Made by a program: the position numbers and the translations under genes
Shown here: one piece after another, positions 1-10,139 of the stretch
Layout of the letters: the number at the start of each line of letters is the position of its first letter
Numbering within the stretch: position 1 is the stretch's first letter
Origin: Penium margaritaceum
Lineage: Eukaryota; Streptophyta; Zygnematophyceae; Desmidiales; Peniaceae
Assembly (NCBI GenBank): GCA_023375785.1
Contig: SZWC01000089.1
Span: 62,342 to 126,341 of the forward strand
Direction: 5' to 3'
DNA length: 64,000 bases
Notes under the pieces: generated by a model
The model's input: the letters and a program-made list of their open reading frames with translations, nothing else
The model's database searches: none
Told to the model about the DNA's origin: nothing

Positions 1-1442
1 GGCCGTTGAGAGAACCCCTTTGCTACCACCCGTGCCTTGTACTTGTCTATCTTACCATCCTGTTTCCTTTTTACTTTCAGCACCCACTTGGAACCCACAA
101 CATGAGCGCCGGCAGGTCTGTCCACCAGTACCCATGTCCCATTCTCCTCGATGGAGCTGAGTTCACTACACATTGCTTCATCCCACTCAGCTTTGTCAGG
201 CCGCGCGAGTGCCTCTGCGATAGACGTTGGCTCCTCTTGAAGCAGTAATGAATAGTTGAAGCCTGTCCATTCACCCCTATCTGCATCATAATGCTGCCGA
301 GGAACTTTTAGACGTGAACTGCTCCTTGGACCTGCTTGCTGTTGCTGTTGATGTAGAGGCTGGAGGTTTGATTTGTCGTCGATGGGGGGAGAGGTATCCT
401 CATGGTCTGGAGGATCAGATACGTCGGACTCGGAGGCTGATTCCTCCGAGTCATCTTCATCAGCTTCTCTCCCTGTTGTAGTACCCAGCCCATGCCATTG
501 TGCTGGTGCTTCGTCTCCCTCCTCAAGAAGAGTGAGCCACTCTCCTTGTTTTGGAGTGTTCTCAAGTTCAAGAAGCTCTCCCTTACTTACTGAATGTTCG
601 TGGAAATCCACGTCTTTGCTGCGGATGACCTTCTTAGCTTCTAGGTCCCACATTCTATAAGCTCTGTGGGCGGTGTCATAGCCGATGAAAATACACTTTC
701 GTGCTCTTGCATCAAGCTTTCCAGGACCCTCACCCGCCTGGACCTTGGCAAAGCCGGTGCAATCAAACACCTTGAGATGGGAGGCGTCCAGCTTCCTGCC
801 CGACCATGCTTCTTGAGGTGTCTTCAGCTGCTGTGTCTGCTTCTTCTTGCCTCTCCTTTGCAGAGCTGCTGCAGGTGTGAGGTTCACAAGATACGTAGCC
901 GTGCGTGCTGCTTCAGCCCAGAACCTAGGAGGCAGCTTGGCGTCAAAGAGCATGCACCTTGTCATGCCAAGGAGGGTCTGATTCATCCTCTCTACTACGC
1001 CGTTGCTTTGAGGAGAGTAGGGAGTAGTTTTCTGGTGTTCAATGCCCTGTGCCTTGAGCCACTCCCTGCAGGCTTCGTACTCCCCCCCATTGTCCGTCCT
1101 GAATGCCTTCACCTTCCTTCCACCCCCATGAGCACAGTTGGTGATGAGAGCAATTTCCAGTGTGCTTCCGGCTTCATCTTCCTTGCGCCACTCCTCCTCA
1201 AAGAGCAGGCTCTCCTCCATGTCAATGAAGGAGAGCTTGTCACCATGTTGATTTACGGCAACGATGAGAGGAGTGTACCTGGTAGGAAGGCGAGAGAGGA
1301 TGGTTAGCATGAGCACACGCTCCTTGATAGGGTCCTCAAGCGCAGTAAGCTGGTCAGAGAGAGACTTCACCATGTGGATGTAGTCAATCATGGATCTCGA
1401 CTCATCCATCTTCACTGTGTGAAGGCGACAACAAACATGCAT
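1..1442 (-). pseudogene. Copia polyprotein: C-terminal gag fused in frame to integrase, linker and RT start
   Basis: An open frame of about 480 codons runs from an ATG at 1442 off the left edge. The first ~100 residues are a UBN2-type gag segment: a KMDESRSMIDYI helix, a LSRLPTRYTPLI block and the LSFIDMEESLLFEEE arm. Directly after, in the same frame, comes integrase from its second catalytic Asp (TDNGGEY, near 1085-1115) with the following SNGVVERMNQ Glu region. Then follow the integrase C-terminal block GYDTAHRAYRMWD, an acidic and Gln-rich linker, and the RT opening GSKWVLKVKR with KARVVAKGFSQ (about 1-100). The zinc knuckle, protease, GAG-pre-integrase domain and first integrase Asp are missing, so this is a deletion fusion that kept frame. 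The ATG is only the first available Met after the disrupted part of gag, not a native start. Confidence 0.85.
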
Positions 1443-1520
1443 GTTTATGGGGATTGAAGTGGATGCATCAGTGTTGCCTTCGTTGCTTGTAGGAGGAGCA
1501 TTACAACGACCTCGGAACCG

Positions 1521-1528
1521 CGAGGCAC
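1521..1528. repeat. 8-bp target-site duplication, left copy (CGAGGCAC)
   Basis: CGAGGCAC occurs here and again at 5996-6003, immediately outside the two hAT ends. Eight bases is the standard hAT duplication length, and both copies lie in family C gag sequence. Confidence 0.85.
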
Positions 1529-1547
1529 ATCGATGCTCCATCGATGT
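1529..1547 (+). repeat. hAT terminal inverted repeat, left
   Basis: The 19 bases pair with the reverse complement of 5977-5995 at 14 positions, including a run of nine (CATCGATGT). The outermost bases are diverged, consistent with an old copy. Confidence 0.75.
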
Positions 1548-2357
1548 GGTGTTGGGTCGTAGTCATGACCGGGACCGTCAGAGCCACTGTTTTAGACACG
1601 CCCATGTCGTCACGCGGATTATACCACCACAAAACTTGTTGCCGTATTCGGCTCCGGAACCCTCGTTGCGGAGACGCATGCTTGCATTCACGTATGATAC
1701 ATTAATCTTGCCATGTGGCATGACTGCATATGTTGGACCAATGTGTGTCTTGCATGTGGAGGTGGTCATGTCAACTTTTGATAGGGTGGACTGATGGGCA
1801 ATGCTCAACCCTCATCCTTGGCCAACCATTCTACGTCCAATCCATGCGCAACCTTGTTCTTTGGCCATCATGCGGACCAATGAACACACGACGGAGATAA
1901 AGGTCAAAATGTAAATTAGTGAAATTTTATCAACTCGACAACTGCGTCCGTCGAACATGGTTTGCCTGCGAACCGACTGAGACAATGTTTTTGTTATGAA
2001 TTACGGATCTCGTTTATTATGCCGCTATCCCCCATTCAAACGTTCAAACCATGTTTGAACCGCGATCGATGCGAAGAAAAGGAGGAACCGATCCACGATC
2101 GGTTTCTCGGCCATTCAGGCTGCTGAATGAACGGTCTACGAGCTGCGATCATAGACCGTTGATTCGGCAGCCAAATCAGCCGTTACCAAGGCAAGGTAGT
2201 CCTGAATGCATCAAGCACCAACAACTGGTCCATTGGTGACGAATCAACCTGTGCTTGTGTCTTAGTAACAACACATCGCCCTGCTCCAAGATGTAGCCAA
2301 CACTTAGTCAGATTAGGCGTTGCCGCCGGGTCCCACCCGGCGGACATTCCTCTCACC

Positions 2358-5300
2358 ATGGCTTCTCAACCAAGTTCTGAGCCAAGCTCAAACAGAGCTT
2401 CTACTGCTGCATCCAGTCCCTTGACTGCTCCAGTGTCTGTTGTGTTTGCCCAGTTTGACGCAAGCAAGTGGAATCCACCTAGGAGGAGGACACTGACTGG
2501 CGACTTTCTCACCAAGGAGCTGTCTAAGCACTGCAAACCGAGTCCAACAAGCAGCAAGAAGGCAGGCTTCGTTTGTGGGTCATGTGCAAAGAAAGTGAGT
2601 GGTACATGTGACCGCATCCGCGGCCACTTCGCTTGCAATAACTCGAACGTGGGGAAGTGTCCCCATCCTCCACCAACAACTAGGGACGCTCTGGGCTTGG
2701 AGCGTTTCCTTCCTCCTGCAGCAGGCTGGCAGCCATACAGTGCGAAGCTGTACAGGGGAGAGGGTGCCAAGTGGGGAACGAAGGATAAGCCTTTCGCCTG
2801 GCTGAAGCTGTGGGAGGCACAAGAGAAGGCGACACAGGCAGCCACCGTGGGAGTCACGCTACAAAAGGACTCCAGTGACGATGAAGATGGACACACCGTC
2901 CGTCCAAGGAGGCCGGCAGCCACAACAACTCTTGAGGGTGAGATCCCGCTGTTTGACATTAACAAGGCAGCATTGTTCTGCCAATCAACCATGGTTGAGC
3001 ACTCAGACAGGTACTACAATGACCGCTGCCAGCTGGACATCGTAAAGCTGATGGCCATTGCAGCCCTGCCTATATCGTTCTGTCAAGAACCTGTTCTCCT
3101 CGAAGTCATCAAGTCAGGGAAGAAGACGACTGCCGGTTTCCGGCTGCCAAGTAGGGACACTGTGACCACTGAGCTACTACCTAAGTTGGATGCAGAGTTG
3201 GCAAAGCTTGATGCACCGTTGATGCAGGGATGGTGGACCTACGGAACAAGCCTGGCTGTGGATGAGTGGTCTGACAGGCAGGTTAGACCCATCTACAATG
3301 CCATGGCAGTGAACGCCATGGGATCCGTCCATCTGTTTTCACGTGATGCCAGTGGACTGACTAGGGATGCTGACCATGCTACTTCCATGATAGAGGCAGC
3401 AGTTGTAGCTGAGGTTGAGGAAAGAGTTGTTTCTGTGATATGTGACAATGCGTCCGTCAATAAGAAAGCATTTTCTGAGCTCAAGACAAAGTTCCCAAAG
3501 CTGTTCTTTCAGGGATGTTGTGTGCATAACATAGACCTCATCATGAAGGAAATTGGAAAGTCGGCTGGGGTGCTGGGATCATTGGGAAATGTGAGAAGGT
3601 GATTGCCTTTTCAGGGACAACGCCATGCCTCGAACATGGCTCAAGGACAAGACATGGGGGAAGGTGCTGAAGAACAGGTGTGACACCCGCTTTGCATCTG
3701 TCTTTGACATGGTTGAGAGGCGAGAACCATCCGGGCGATGTTGCTGGAGCTGAGGGAGAAGTTGGAGGAGTTTGTGCAGCTGGATGTTTGGAAGCAGATT
3801 GGGTCACAGAGGGATGCAGGATTGAGGAGCAGGAAGAATGAGGTGAAAAGGATTGTACGATGCAAGGTCTTCTGGCTGCAGGTGAGACAGCTGAATGATC
3901 TGTTGTTACCATTGGTGAAGGTGTTGCGTGTGGCTGACTCGCCTGGTGGCGGTACTGGTGAAATCTACGAGGGGTTGCTTGACTGTGCTAAACAGCTGAA
4001 GGCATTGGCCAAGAAGAAAGGAAGGAAGGGAAGGAAGCTTGCCGAGTGCCATGTAAACTTTGTTATGGGGAGGCTTGACCACCGCTAGTCTAAGGACATG
4101 TCGTGTCCTCTGTATGCCGCTGCTTGACGGCTGCATCCAGAGCACTTTGGGAATGACCTGTCAAAGGATACGACCACCCTGCAGGCTTGGCAGGCCGTGT
4201 TGGAGGCTTTGGTTCCTGAGGATGAGGAGGATGAGATCATGAAGAAGATTAGGGTCTTCCAGTTGGCACAGACTATAGTGAACCATGATCCCATGGCAAC
4301 CCTGCGCAGGAATGCAAAGGCTGTTGCTGCAGTTGCAAAAGTGAAATTTGGGACGATGACTGCCGTTGATTGGCACGTGAATTACATGTGCAATCTTCCA
4401 GTGCTGCGAGATTTGGTCTTGAAGCTCCTTTCACAACCGTGCTCCTCGTCTGAGTGTGAACGCGTGTTTTACGCACATGAGCTCATCCATACTGCGAGGA
4501 GGAACAGGCTCAAGGTCTCAACCCCGGTGCTCCTCGTGCGGTGCCATGTCCGCTTGCGCAAACACTACGGTAGGCATGGGAGAAAAGCAGCAAAGGAACT
4601 GGCCAGGGCTGCGGTAGCTGCAGCAGAAGCAGAAGGAGATGCCAGTGAGGACGACGGAGAGGTGGTTGAGGAAGAGGGAGTGCTGAGTGAACCCGAGGAT
4701 GAATGGGAGACTGATGATGAAGGTGAGGATGAGGAGGAGGAGGAGGATGCGGTTGGGGGAGATGATGATGTGGTGGAGGTTATGGCCTCCGTGCGTGTCA
4801 TGAGTGACATGCCTGGACTTCCCCATGCACGTCCAGTGCGTGTCCGCACACAGGAGAAGTCGGAGAAGAGCAACACAACTGTGGGAAGGAGGAGAGAAGG
4901 TGGTGGGAATGGTGCAGCAACACCTGGCAATGGAGCAGATACTACAGAGAGGGAAGCAGATGACGACGGGGGGGGGGGGGGGGAAGAAGCAACAGCAGGT
5001 GGGGAAGGATCAGCAATACGGGAGGTACCAGGATCTGGTGCAGTTACTGCAAGTGGGGCAGGAGTAGCACGTGATGAGGGAGCAGCCGATGGGGAGGGAG
5101 CGGCAAATGAGGATGGAGTAGTAGATGGGGCAGGAGCAGATAGTGGGCAGGGGGGAAGATCATGTGAGGAAGGGGAAGCAGGTGGATCAGGCGACGGACA
5201 AGCAGCAGGTGAGGAAGGAGCAGCAGGTGGCCAGTTGGCTTCAACAACAACACGTGAACAAGCATCAACAGCAGGTTCAAGGATTAGCAGTTCCAAGCAT

Positions 5301-5429
5301 AGTGCAAAGCGTGGTGCCCTTGTTGCGCTAGCAGCAGCAAGGGCATCAAAATGTGCTACAGGTAGTGGAGTGGCAGCTACAACAGCCAGCAAGTTCGCAA
5401 GGCGCAGAGCTGCCACATTCTGGAAGTAG
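2358..5429 (+). pseudogene. hAT transposase (BED zinc finger, DUF659, C-terminal dimerisation domain), disrupted
   Basis: The ATG at 2358 sits in a good initiation context (CACCATGG). A BED-like finger spans residues ~73-105 (FVCGSCAKK.. HFACNN.. KCPHP). DUF659/RNase H-like core: the first catalytic Asp is in DEWSD (residue 302), the second in ICDNAS (residue 363). The third acidic residue is the Glu of SSECERVF at 4458-4460, inside the hAT dimerisation motif. The frame is lost near 3565-3600 and regained by ~3738: the region between reads as hAT protein (RDNAMPRTWLKDK, CDTRFASVFDMVER) only in another phase. Two in-frame stops, TAG near 4086 and TGA near 4124, follow. After the hAT core comes a long acidic, then Gly/Ala/Glu-rich tail (4620-5400) with a 16-G run at 4968-4983. 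The transposase cuts and joins DNA ends in the nucleus; this copy cannot make full-length protein. Confidence 0.88.
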
Positions 5430-5976
5430 GACATGGTTCTGACAATCCTGTTAAGCGTTTGTGTCAGATTCTATACATTGTGCCATTGCCAACTCCATTT
5501 CCACCATGTGCAATCCATTGTTGCAATTCTACTGATGTGGAATGAATATGCAATCCCATATAGCATTCCCTCAGTCCATGGAGGTTGTGTACACATGCAA
5601 ATGAAATGGTGGATAATGTGTAGCCTAGAAGCTTTGTGCTTGATTTACATGCATTGTTATGATTTGCCCTTTGCATAGTCAGTGTGTATGTGGCACAATG
5701 ACTTCAGTTTACGTTCAGTTAAGTGCTGTGTAGTGCTCATCAGTAGTAGAGAAGCAATGCAAATTCACATCACATGTAGGTGTGACCCGGTGCCTTCATA
5801 TAGGTAATCACCTTGAAACATGCCATAAAGGATGACTTGAATAAGTCATGAATTTCTCATATTTGGCTACCTCAAACATTCAATGCAATCCCATGTTCCA
5901 ATTCATCTGAACTGACCACGCCCACTGTGTCCACATCGATGTGGCCAACCTGGGGTACATCGATGTATCGATGTGG

Positions 5977-5995
5977 ACATCGATGTACCAATGTT
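5977..5995 (-). repeat. hAT terminal inverted repeat, right
   Basis: Partner of 1529-1547. It is preceded by a cluster of CATCGATG-type palindromes from 5935. Confidence 0.75.
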
Positions 5996-6003
5996 CGAGG
6001 CAC
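5996..6003. repeat. 8-bp target-site duplication, right copy (CGAGGCAC)
   Basis: Identical to 1521-1528. Outside it the family C gag frame resumes on the minus strand. Confidence 0.85.
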
Positions 6004-6313
6004 CAAGGTTAACACGAGGAAGCACAAGTGAAATCAAGCTTTTTCTTAACCTCCTTTGGCGTGAGGATGCCACAGATGAGGAGTTGTTGCCATCCCGCAA
6101 GGTAGATGCAGATAATGGCAAGGGCGCGGTCACGCTACATGCTGTAGGTACGGGCCTCACCAGGTAAGAGAGAGGACTGAGCTGGTTCCTCCTCACTCAC
6201 GTTGCTCCAGAGTCCATCAGCACCATCTTCATGTTGTTGCTCCAGCTGAAGGAGGTCTTGTCTCCAAACTTGGCGATGTTGACGCCGGCCACCACAGAAG
6301 CGGATGTCTCCAT
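6004..6313 (-). pseudogene. Family C gag, N-terminal part
   Basis: Starts at the ATG complementary to 6311-6313, about 90 bases after the primer-binding site, and opens METSASVVAGVNIAKFGD followed by NNMKMVLMD, the usual copia gag opening. A stop and a frameshift follow near 6198-6210. The gag continues in other phases as LWSNVSEEEPAQSS and then RDRALAIICIYL with KEVKKKLDF, matching the typical charged-then-hydrophobic helices of the UBN2 region. It ends at the hAT target site, and its continuation lies left of 1442. Gag would form the virus-like particle of the element; this copy is dead. Confidence 0.75.
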
Positions 6314-6398
6314 GGTAGTGCAAATTTAGCCCACAAACAACTCTCTCACACAACAAGGTACAAGGAATGTCTCAAGGATGAGGAAAAGCCTTGTTCTA

Positions 6399-6410
6399 GA
6401 TCTGATACCA
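6399..6410 (-). promoter_or_regulatory. Primer-binding site (initiator-Met tRNA type), family C
   Basis: On the minus strand this reads TGGTATCAGATC, one base inside the LTR end. It matches the TGGTATCAGA core complementary to the 3' end of plant initiator tRNA-Met, the usual copia minus-strand primer. Confidence 0.8.
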
Positions 6411-6411
6411 C

Positions 6412-7056
6412 TGATGGGAACTGGGGCAGCCCTCAAGGAGGTGATCAGGCTCACCAAGAGCCGCCTAGGCAGGACCAGCTGTTCATGAGAGGGAGTTGCA
6501 GGTTGCATAGCCAGAAATTACGGAAGCAAATGTAGACATGCAGAGAATGCAAATTTCTAGTTGAATTTTTTGTGAGAAGTTAAGGGATTTCAGCTTTCTA
6601 ACACGCCCTTCTATGCCTTATTCGGCCAAGAGAGCACTGAGATCCTTTCTGTCAAAGTTGACCCTCTAGCACACTCCTAGCCTCGTGGGATGAGCAGCAG
6701 TCAGACACATGCATGAGAGTTATGCCTCCAACAACCTGCATGACAAAGAATTGTGGACTGGTCCTTTCTCAAAGTCTTGTAGAGGCTCTCCAGTGGTCGT
6801 TTCTCCTTGAAGGCCCCTCTCAGCCATCATGGCCAATACCTCTGCCGCCTTTTGAGCTCAAAGTGCTCAGGTCGTCATTTGAACCCAACCCATGATCTCC
6901 AAAACTTGGAAACCTATATCTCACTCAAAAGGACTCCAAATTGAGATTCGTAAAGTGTGTTGGAGCCTGTAAAAACTCCTTTATGCAACTGTCATTCCAG
7001 GTGAGTTTTATTGAGGAACCGTTTTTGGTCACTTTCTGGCACCCTCATATCCATCA
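6412..7056 (-). repeat. Probable 5' LTR of the family C element
   Basis: The inner end is fixed by the primer site. The outer end is proposed at 7056 because TGATGG..CCATCA would then form a 6-bp terminal inverted repeat. No second LTR copy lies in the window to confirm the length, so the outer border is tentative. No coding frame is convincing inside. Confidence 0.45.
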
Positions 7057-8811
7057 CATCAATGGTTAAAAATTGTCATACGACTAGAGTGGACTAAACA
7101 GAAAGCCACTCAAAACATGACGAGGCTGGTTCTTCAAAGGTTAACCCTTCCAAACTTGAGGTGTCTCTGGCCAGTAAAGATTCCCAATGTAGCCCAACAC
7201 CACTAGTTATGGACTCCAGAAGGACACTGGAACAATAGAATACACAAGTGTGCGCTAGAGAAGGACAAAAGTGGTTCACAAATGTTATGCATGTATGCAT
7301 AGAATGATGTGCCATGTGATCCCTTGGATCTTCTGAACTGTTGCAGCATGTCAGAAATTGTTGTTTCATAAACATTATGAACAAAAGAATTCCAATCATG
7401 TTGCTCATGTTGGCATTTCCATCATGTTGTGGCCATTGCATCTAGTCGGATGTGAGTTGAGATAACACAATGTCATGGTTGAAGACTGAATACAAACATG
7501 TGTGGGTCTTGTTAAGATCTCAAGTCTGTGTTGGCATCAAGGTATTGTTGGGAATGCAGGTCCTCTCCATCCACCATGTGGAGTGATGTGTGTTGACATT
7601 TCATGTACTTGACAATGGTCGTTTCTAACTCAGAATTGATCTTGTGTATGTGAAAATGGATTTGGTGTATTTGAGGATGGCCAGTCTTACAAAACATGTC
7701 AACATTGTCATTTGTTGTTCATGTGTTGTCTTCCTCAGAAGGTTTTCCAGTTGATGACTTTGAAGGACATGTCATACATTGCTCAAATGATGTTGAGAGA
7801 TTCTTCCTTGGAGAGACAACCTCGTTCCATCGTACAATAGACATGATGTCAGTGAATTCAGGAAACACTTACACGTTGCACAGTGACATCGTGAACATCT
7901 AAAGTATGAATGAACTTTGAACAGTTGTACTTGCTGAGGGTGCTGGAATTGCGGAGTTTGGAGGTGGGCTTGTCAAGAGAGATTTTAGAGGGGATGTTGT
8001 GCATTGTTGTGATTTTGGAACAGAAGTTTTGACATTTGCCACATCAAATCCAAGGATAATCAAGAAAATATGACATACGTACTAAACTTATCCGCTTGCA
8101 CCGGAGGGTGCATTTGAATTTGATCGTAGGTTTGGTCTGCTCCTCCACCGTTTACTTGGATCTATGGTGTACAAAGGAATGAGCTATAGGCAATGATGTA
8201 CCACATGAAAATGATTATGGAATCATCAGTTACGTACCATCGTTCGCAGTCAAAGACCTTCAACAGCCTATCCCCCTATTGAAAGAATCTTCTCACAATC
8301 CTTCGTAGCCTTCACCATTTGAATATTCCTTCCTTGAAAGAGAAATATCTGGGCTTGTTGACTTGTCACCGTTGCCTATTCTGTCCTTTCTTCTGCAACA
8401 TGCATGGGGTGAATGCATATAGTCGTGTTTCTCTTTAACTGTGGGTTTCATTCTCCACACAATGCCATGCATCACAGAATTACAATGTTTTACCTACAGC
8501 ATGAAGGGTAACCATCAGCACTCCTTAACTTGAGTATAACCTGCTATGTTCACTACATTCATAGTAACTAGTACTCTAGTCAAAGAAGATCCTATGCGTA
8601 CACTTGCTGCCATTCTCTATGGCACCAGGACACTCTATCACCTCATAACAAAGGTTTGTCACTGTTCAGCTACAGTGGGCAATCACAGTGCTCATGGAGC
8701 CGTATCTCAGGATCATCCATGTGTCATCAAATCCGCATGGTGCAGGTGTGCACCATCGTTTGAAATGTGAAATTCATCTGTTCATTACATAACGTCAAGA
8801 GAAAAACACAT
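7057..8811. other. AT-richer unique-looking sequence with a repeated D-F-x-G-x-V-x-H-C coding motif
   Basis: No LTR or copia homology is visible. On the plus strand two short segments translate to related peptides: DFEGHVIHC near 7757-7790 and DFRGDVVHCC near 7977-8010. The first follows a pyrimidine-rich TCCTCAG that could be a splice acceptor. I do not recognise the motif. Elsewhere only short open frames occur and nothing can be named. Confidence 0.35.
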
Positions 8812-10138
8812 CTTGAAATCCCATGCATGGAAGGTAGATGATCCATGTCGACTCCTTTGTGCACCATGGCGTTGAGAGCCTGGTCGGCAATTTTATCAAT
8901 TTCTGACAGAGAGAAGGGAAAGAACAAGTGTAGACTAGGCAATAGATGTGAATGTTAACTGGAGTATTGTTTATCTATATAGATACATTACTGAATTACC
9001 CTCGTCCAGGCTTCCATCCTTGCAAAACATGGCATTGATGTTTGCAACATTGCCCTTATTCATGTACTGTTGTAATCTATGCATCATCTACCCTGAGGCC
9101 TGTCCCACAAGAGCGGGGTTGTCTCCATACATTATGAAGTCTTGTTTTGTGCCTGCAGATAGTTTTGCAGCATCAACCACGCCAACGGGCAATACAAGCT
9201 ACACGACGTCATAACATGTGAATGCTGTTAGTCAATAACATGAAGAAAACTTATGAAAAAAAATACATGCAATTCTTTCATATTGGTGACCAACTTGGTG
9301 GTATGAAGCATTGTAGGGATGCGTGTGTGATGCCGTTGTTGAACATGTCCTATAGGAATTGGTCCACTTAGCCTTCCACAGCATGAACTTGAGTGGCCCA
9401 TTTCCCAGATCAGGGTGCAGTCTTAACCAAGTTTCGAGTGCCTGCATGCAGTGTTACATGTTAGTAGAGTGAAGTGCTTGCAATAACTTCTACCATGTAC
9501 ATTGATGTGAGTCACCTACTGGTCTCTCATCGTTTCAGTAGTTGTATCATCAATGTTGCAGAATGATCAACTCTTCTACTTGCCAAACAAAACATTCCAG
9601 AAACTGTTGTTTTCCTGCCAAATACATCTCCTCATAATATCTACAGTGGGGCTTTGATGTCGATGGCCTCACCAAAGTGATCCCCAAGGTAGCTTCAAGG
9701 ACCAATCTGGGCCTTCTCTCCCAAAGGTATGTCCACATTGATGATCATGGCATGCAGATGGTCACGTCGGACTCTTCGCAAAAGATTGTTGATCTTTGCT
9801 AGTCTTGACTGCAAGACAGAACACGTTTTGGACTGATACTGAGTAGAGCATCGGCGGACAAAATATGCACAAACAAGAAACCGACTTACGTCTCCTCTAT
9901 TTTCACAGTTGGTGGTGGCAGAACTATCATAATTAGGAAAATCATTGCATGGCGTACATTGAAACAATGTTGAAATACAACCATTACTTTGAGTACGTGA
10001 AAGATACACGATAATATCAATGCCTGAAATCCTAGGTAACATTTTTAGAGAGAGAATGTACCTAGAATGCGCGGTCTCAGGTCTGATTGAGCCACGTCTA
10101 ATGCCAATGTATGAGCTATACATTTTTTTAATTTGCAT
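8812..10138 (-). pseudogene. Intron-containing gene fragment, function unknown
   Basis: Coding-like segments on the minus strand are joined by convincing splice sites. The first ends at 9890 (..NCENRGD) with donor GTAAGT, an 81-bp intron (9889-9809) ends TCTTGCAG, and coding resumes SRLAKINNLLRRVRRD to PLGEKAQIG. A further segment opens after TGCATGCAG near 9442 (ALETWLRLHPDLGNG). Another (9198-9000; LVLPVGVVDAAKLS, NPALVGQASG) ends at GTAATT; its 97-bp intron (8999-8903) has a long pyrimidine tract and CAG, and splicing restores phase into EIDKIADQALNAMVHKG. In-frame stops lie at the TGA after AQIGP and the TAG after VGQASG, with a frameshift near 9640. I do not recognise the protein. It lies just downstream, same strand, of the helicase-endonuclease pseudogene and may be a captured host fragment or the relic of a resident gene. 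Confidence 0.5.
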
Positions 10139-10139
10139 T

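Larger units (their letters stand above)
1529..5995 (+). mobile_element. hAT-superfamily DNA transposon, 4467 bp
   Basis: A DNA transposon inside the gag of the family C copia element. Support comes from an exact 8-bp target duplication, imperfect 19-bp terminal inverted repeats (14 of 19 bases pair, the inner nine perfectly) and a transposase frame with hAT domains. Both ends carry the palindrome CATCGATG, twice near the left end and four times at about 5935-5985, the layout expected of subterminal transposase-binding motifs. The 5' non-coding part (1529-2357) and 3' part (5430-5995) show no other gene. The transposase is broken, so the copy is non-autonomous now. Because it interrupts gag, it is younger than the copia element. 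Confidence 0.88.
1..6411 (-). mobile_element. Ty1/copia element, family C, 5' and middle parts, split by a hAT insertion
   Basis: Minus-strand LTR retrotransposon whose RT, RNase H and 3' LTR lie beyond the left edge. Reading leftward from 6411 it shows a primer-binding site, a gag start, the N-terminal half of gag, the hAT element (1529-5995), then the rest of gag joined to integrase, linker and the start of RT. The two gag parts fit the usual copia gag order on either side of the hAT, and 8-bp target copies mark the junction. Positions 1443-1520 sit between the target site and the recognisable second gag part; I cannot read a clear gag frame there. Gag differs from the A and B families. Family membership is secure; intactness beyond the edge is unknown. 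Confidence 0.85.

Noticed and set aside
666-1307. 213-codon plus-strand open frame
   Set aside because: Lies opposite the clear integrase frame of the family C element and has no domain of its own.
1439-1446. hAT border at the ACATGC word shared by 1435-1440 and 6137-6142
   Set aside because: Gives no terminal inverted repeat; the CGAGGCAC border gives both an exact 8-bp duplication and paired ends.
2366-2992. 208-codon minus-strand frame
   Set aside because: Opposite the BED-finger half of the hAT transposase; no recognisable domain.
4565-5434. 289-codon minus-strand Ser/Pro/Ala-rich frame resembling a mucin-like or cell-wall protein
   Set aside because: It is the antisense reading of the low-complexity tail of the hAT transposase; composition explains the lack of stops.
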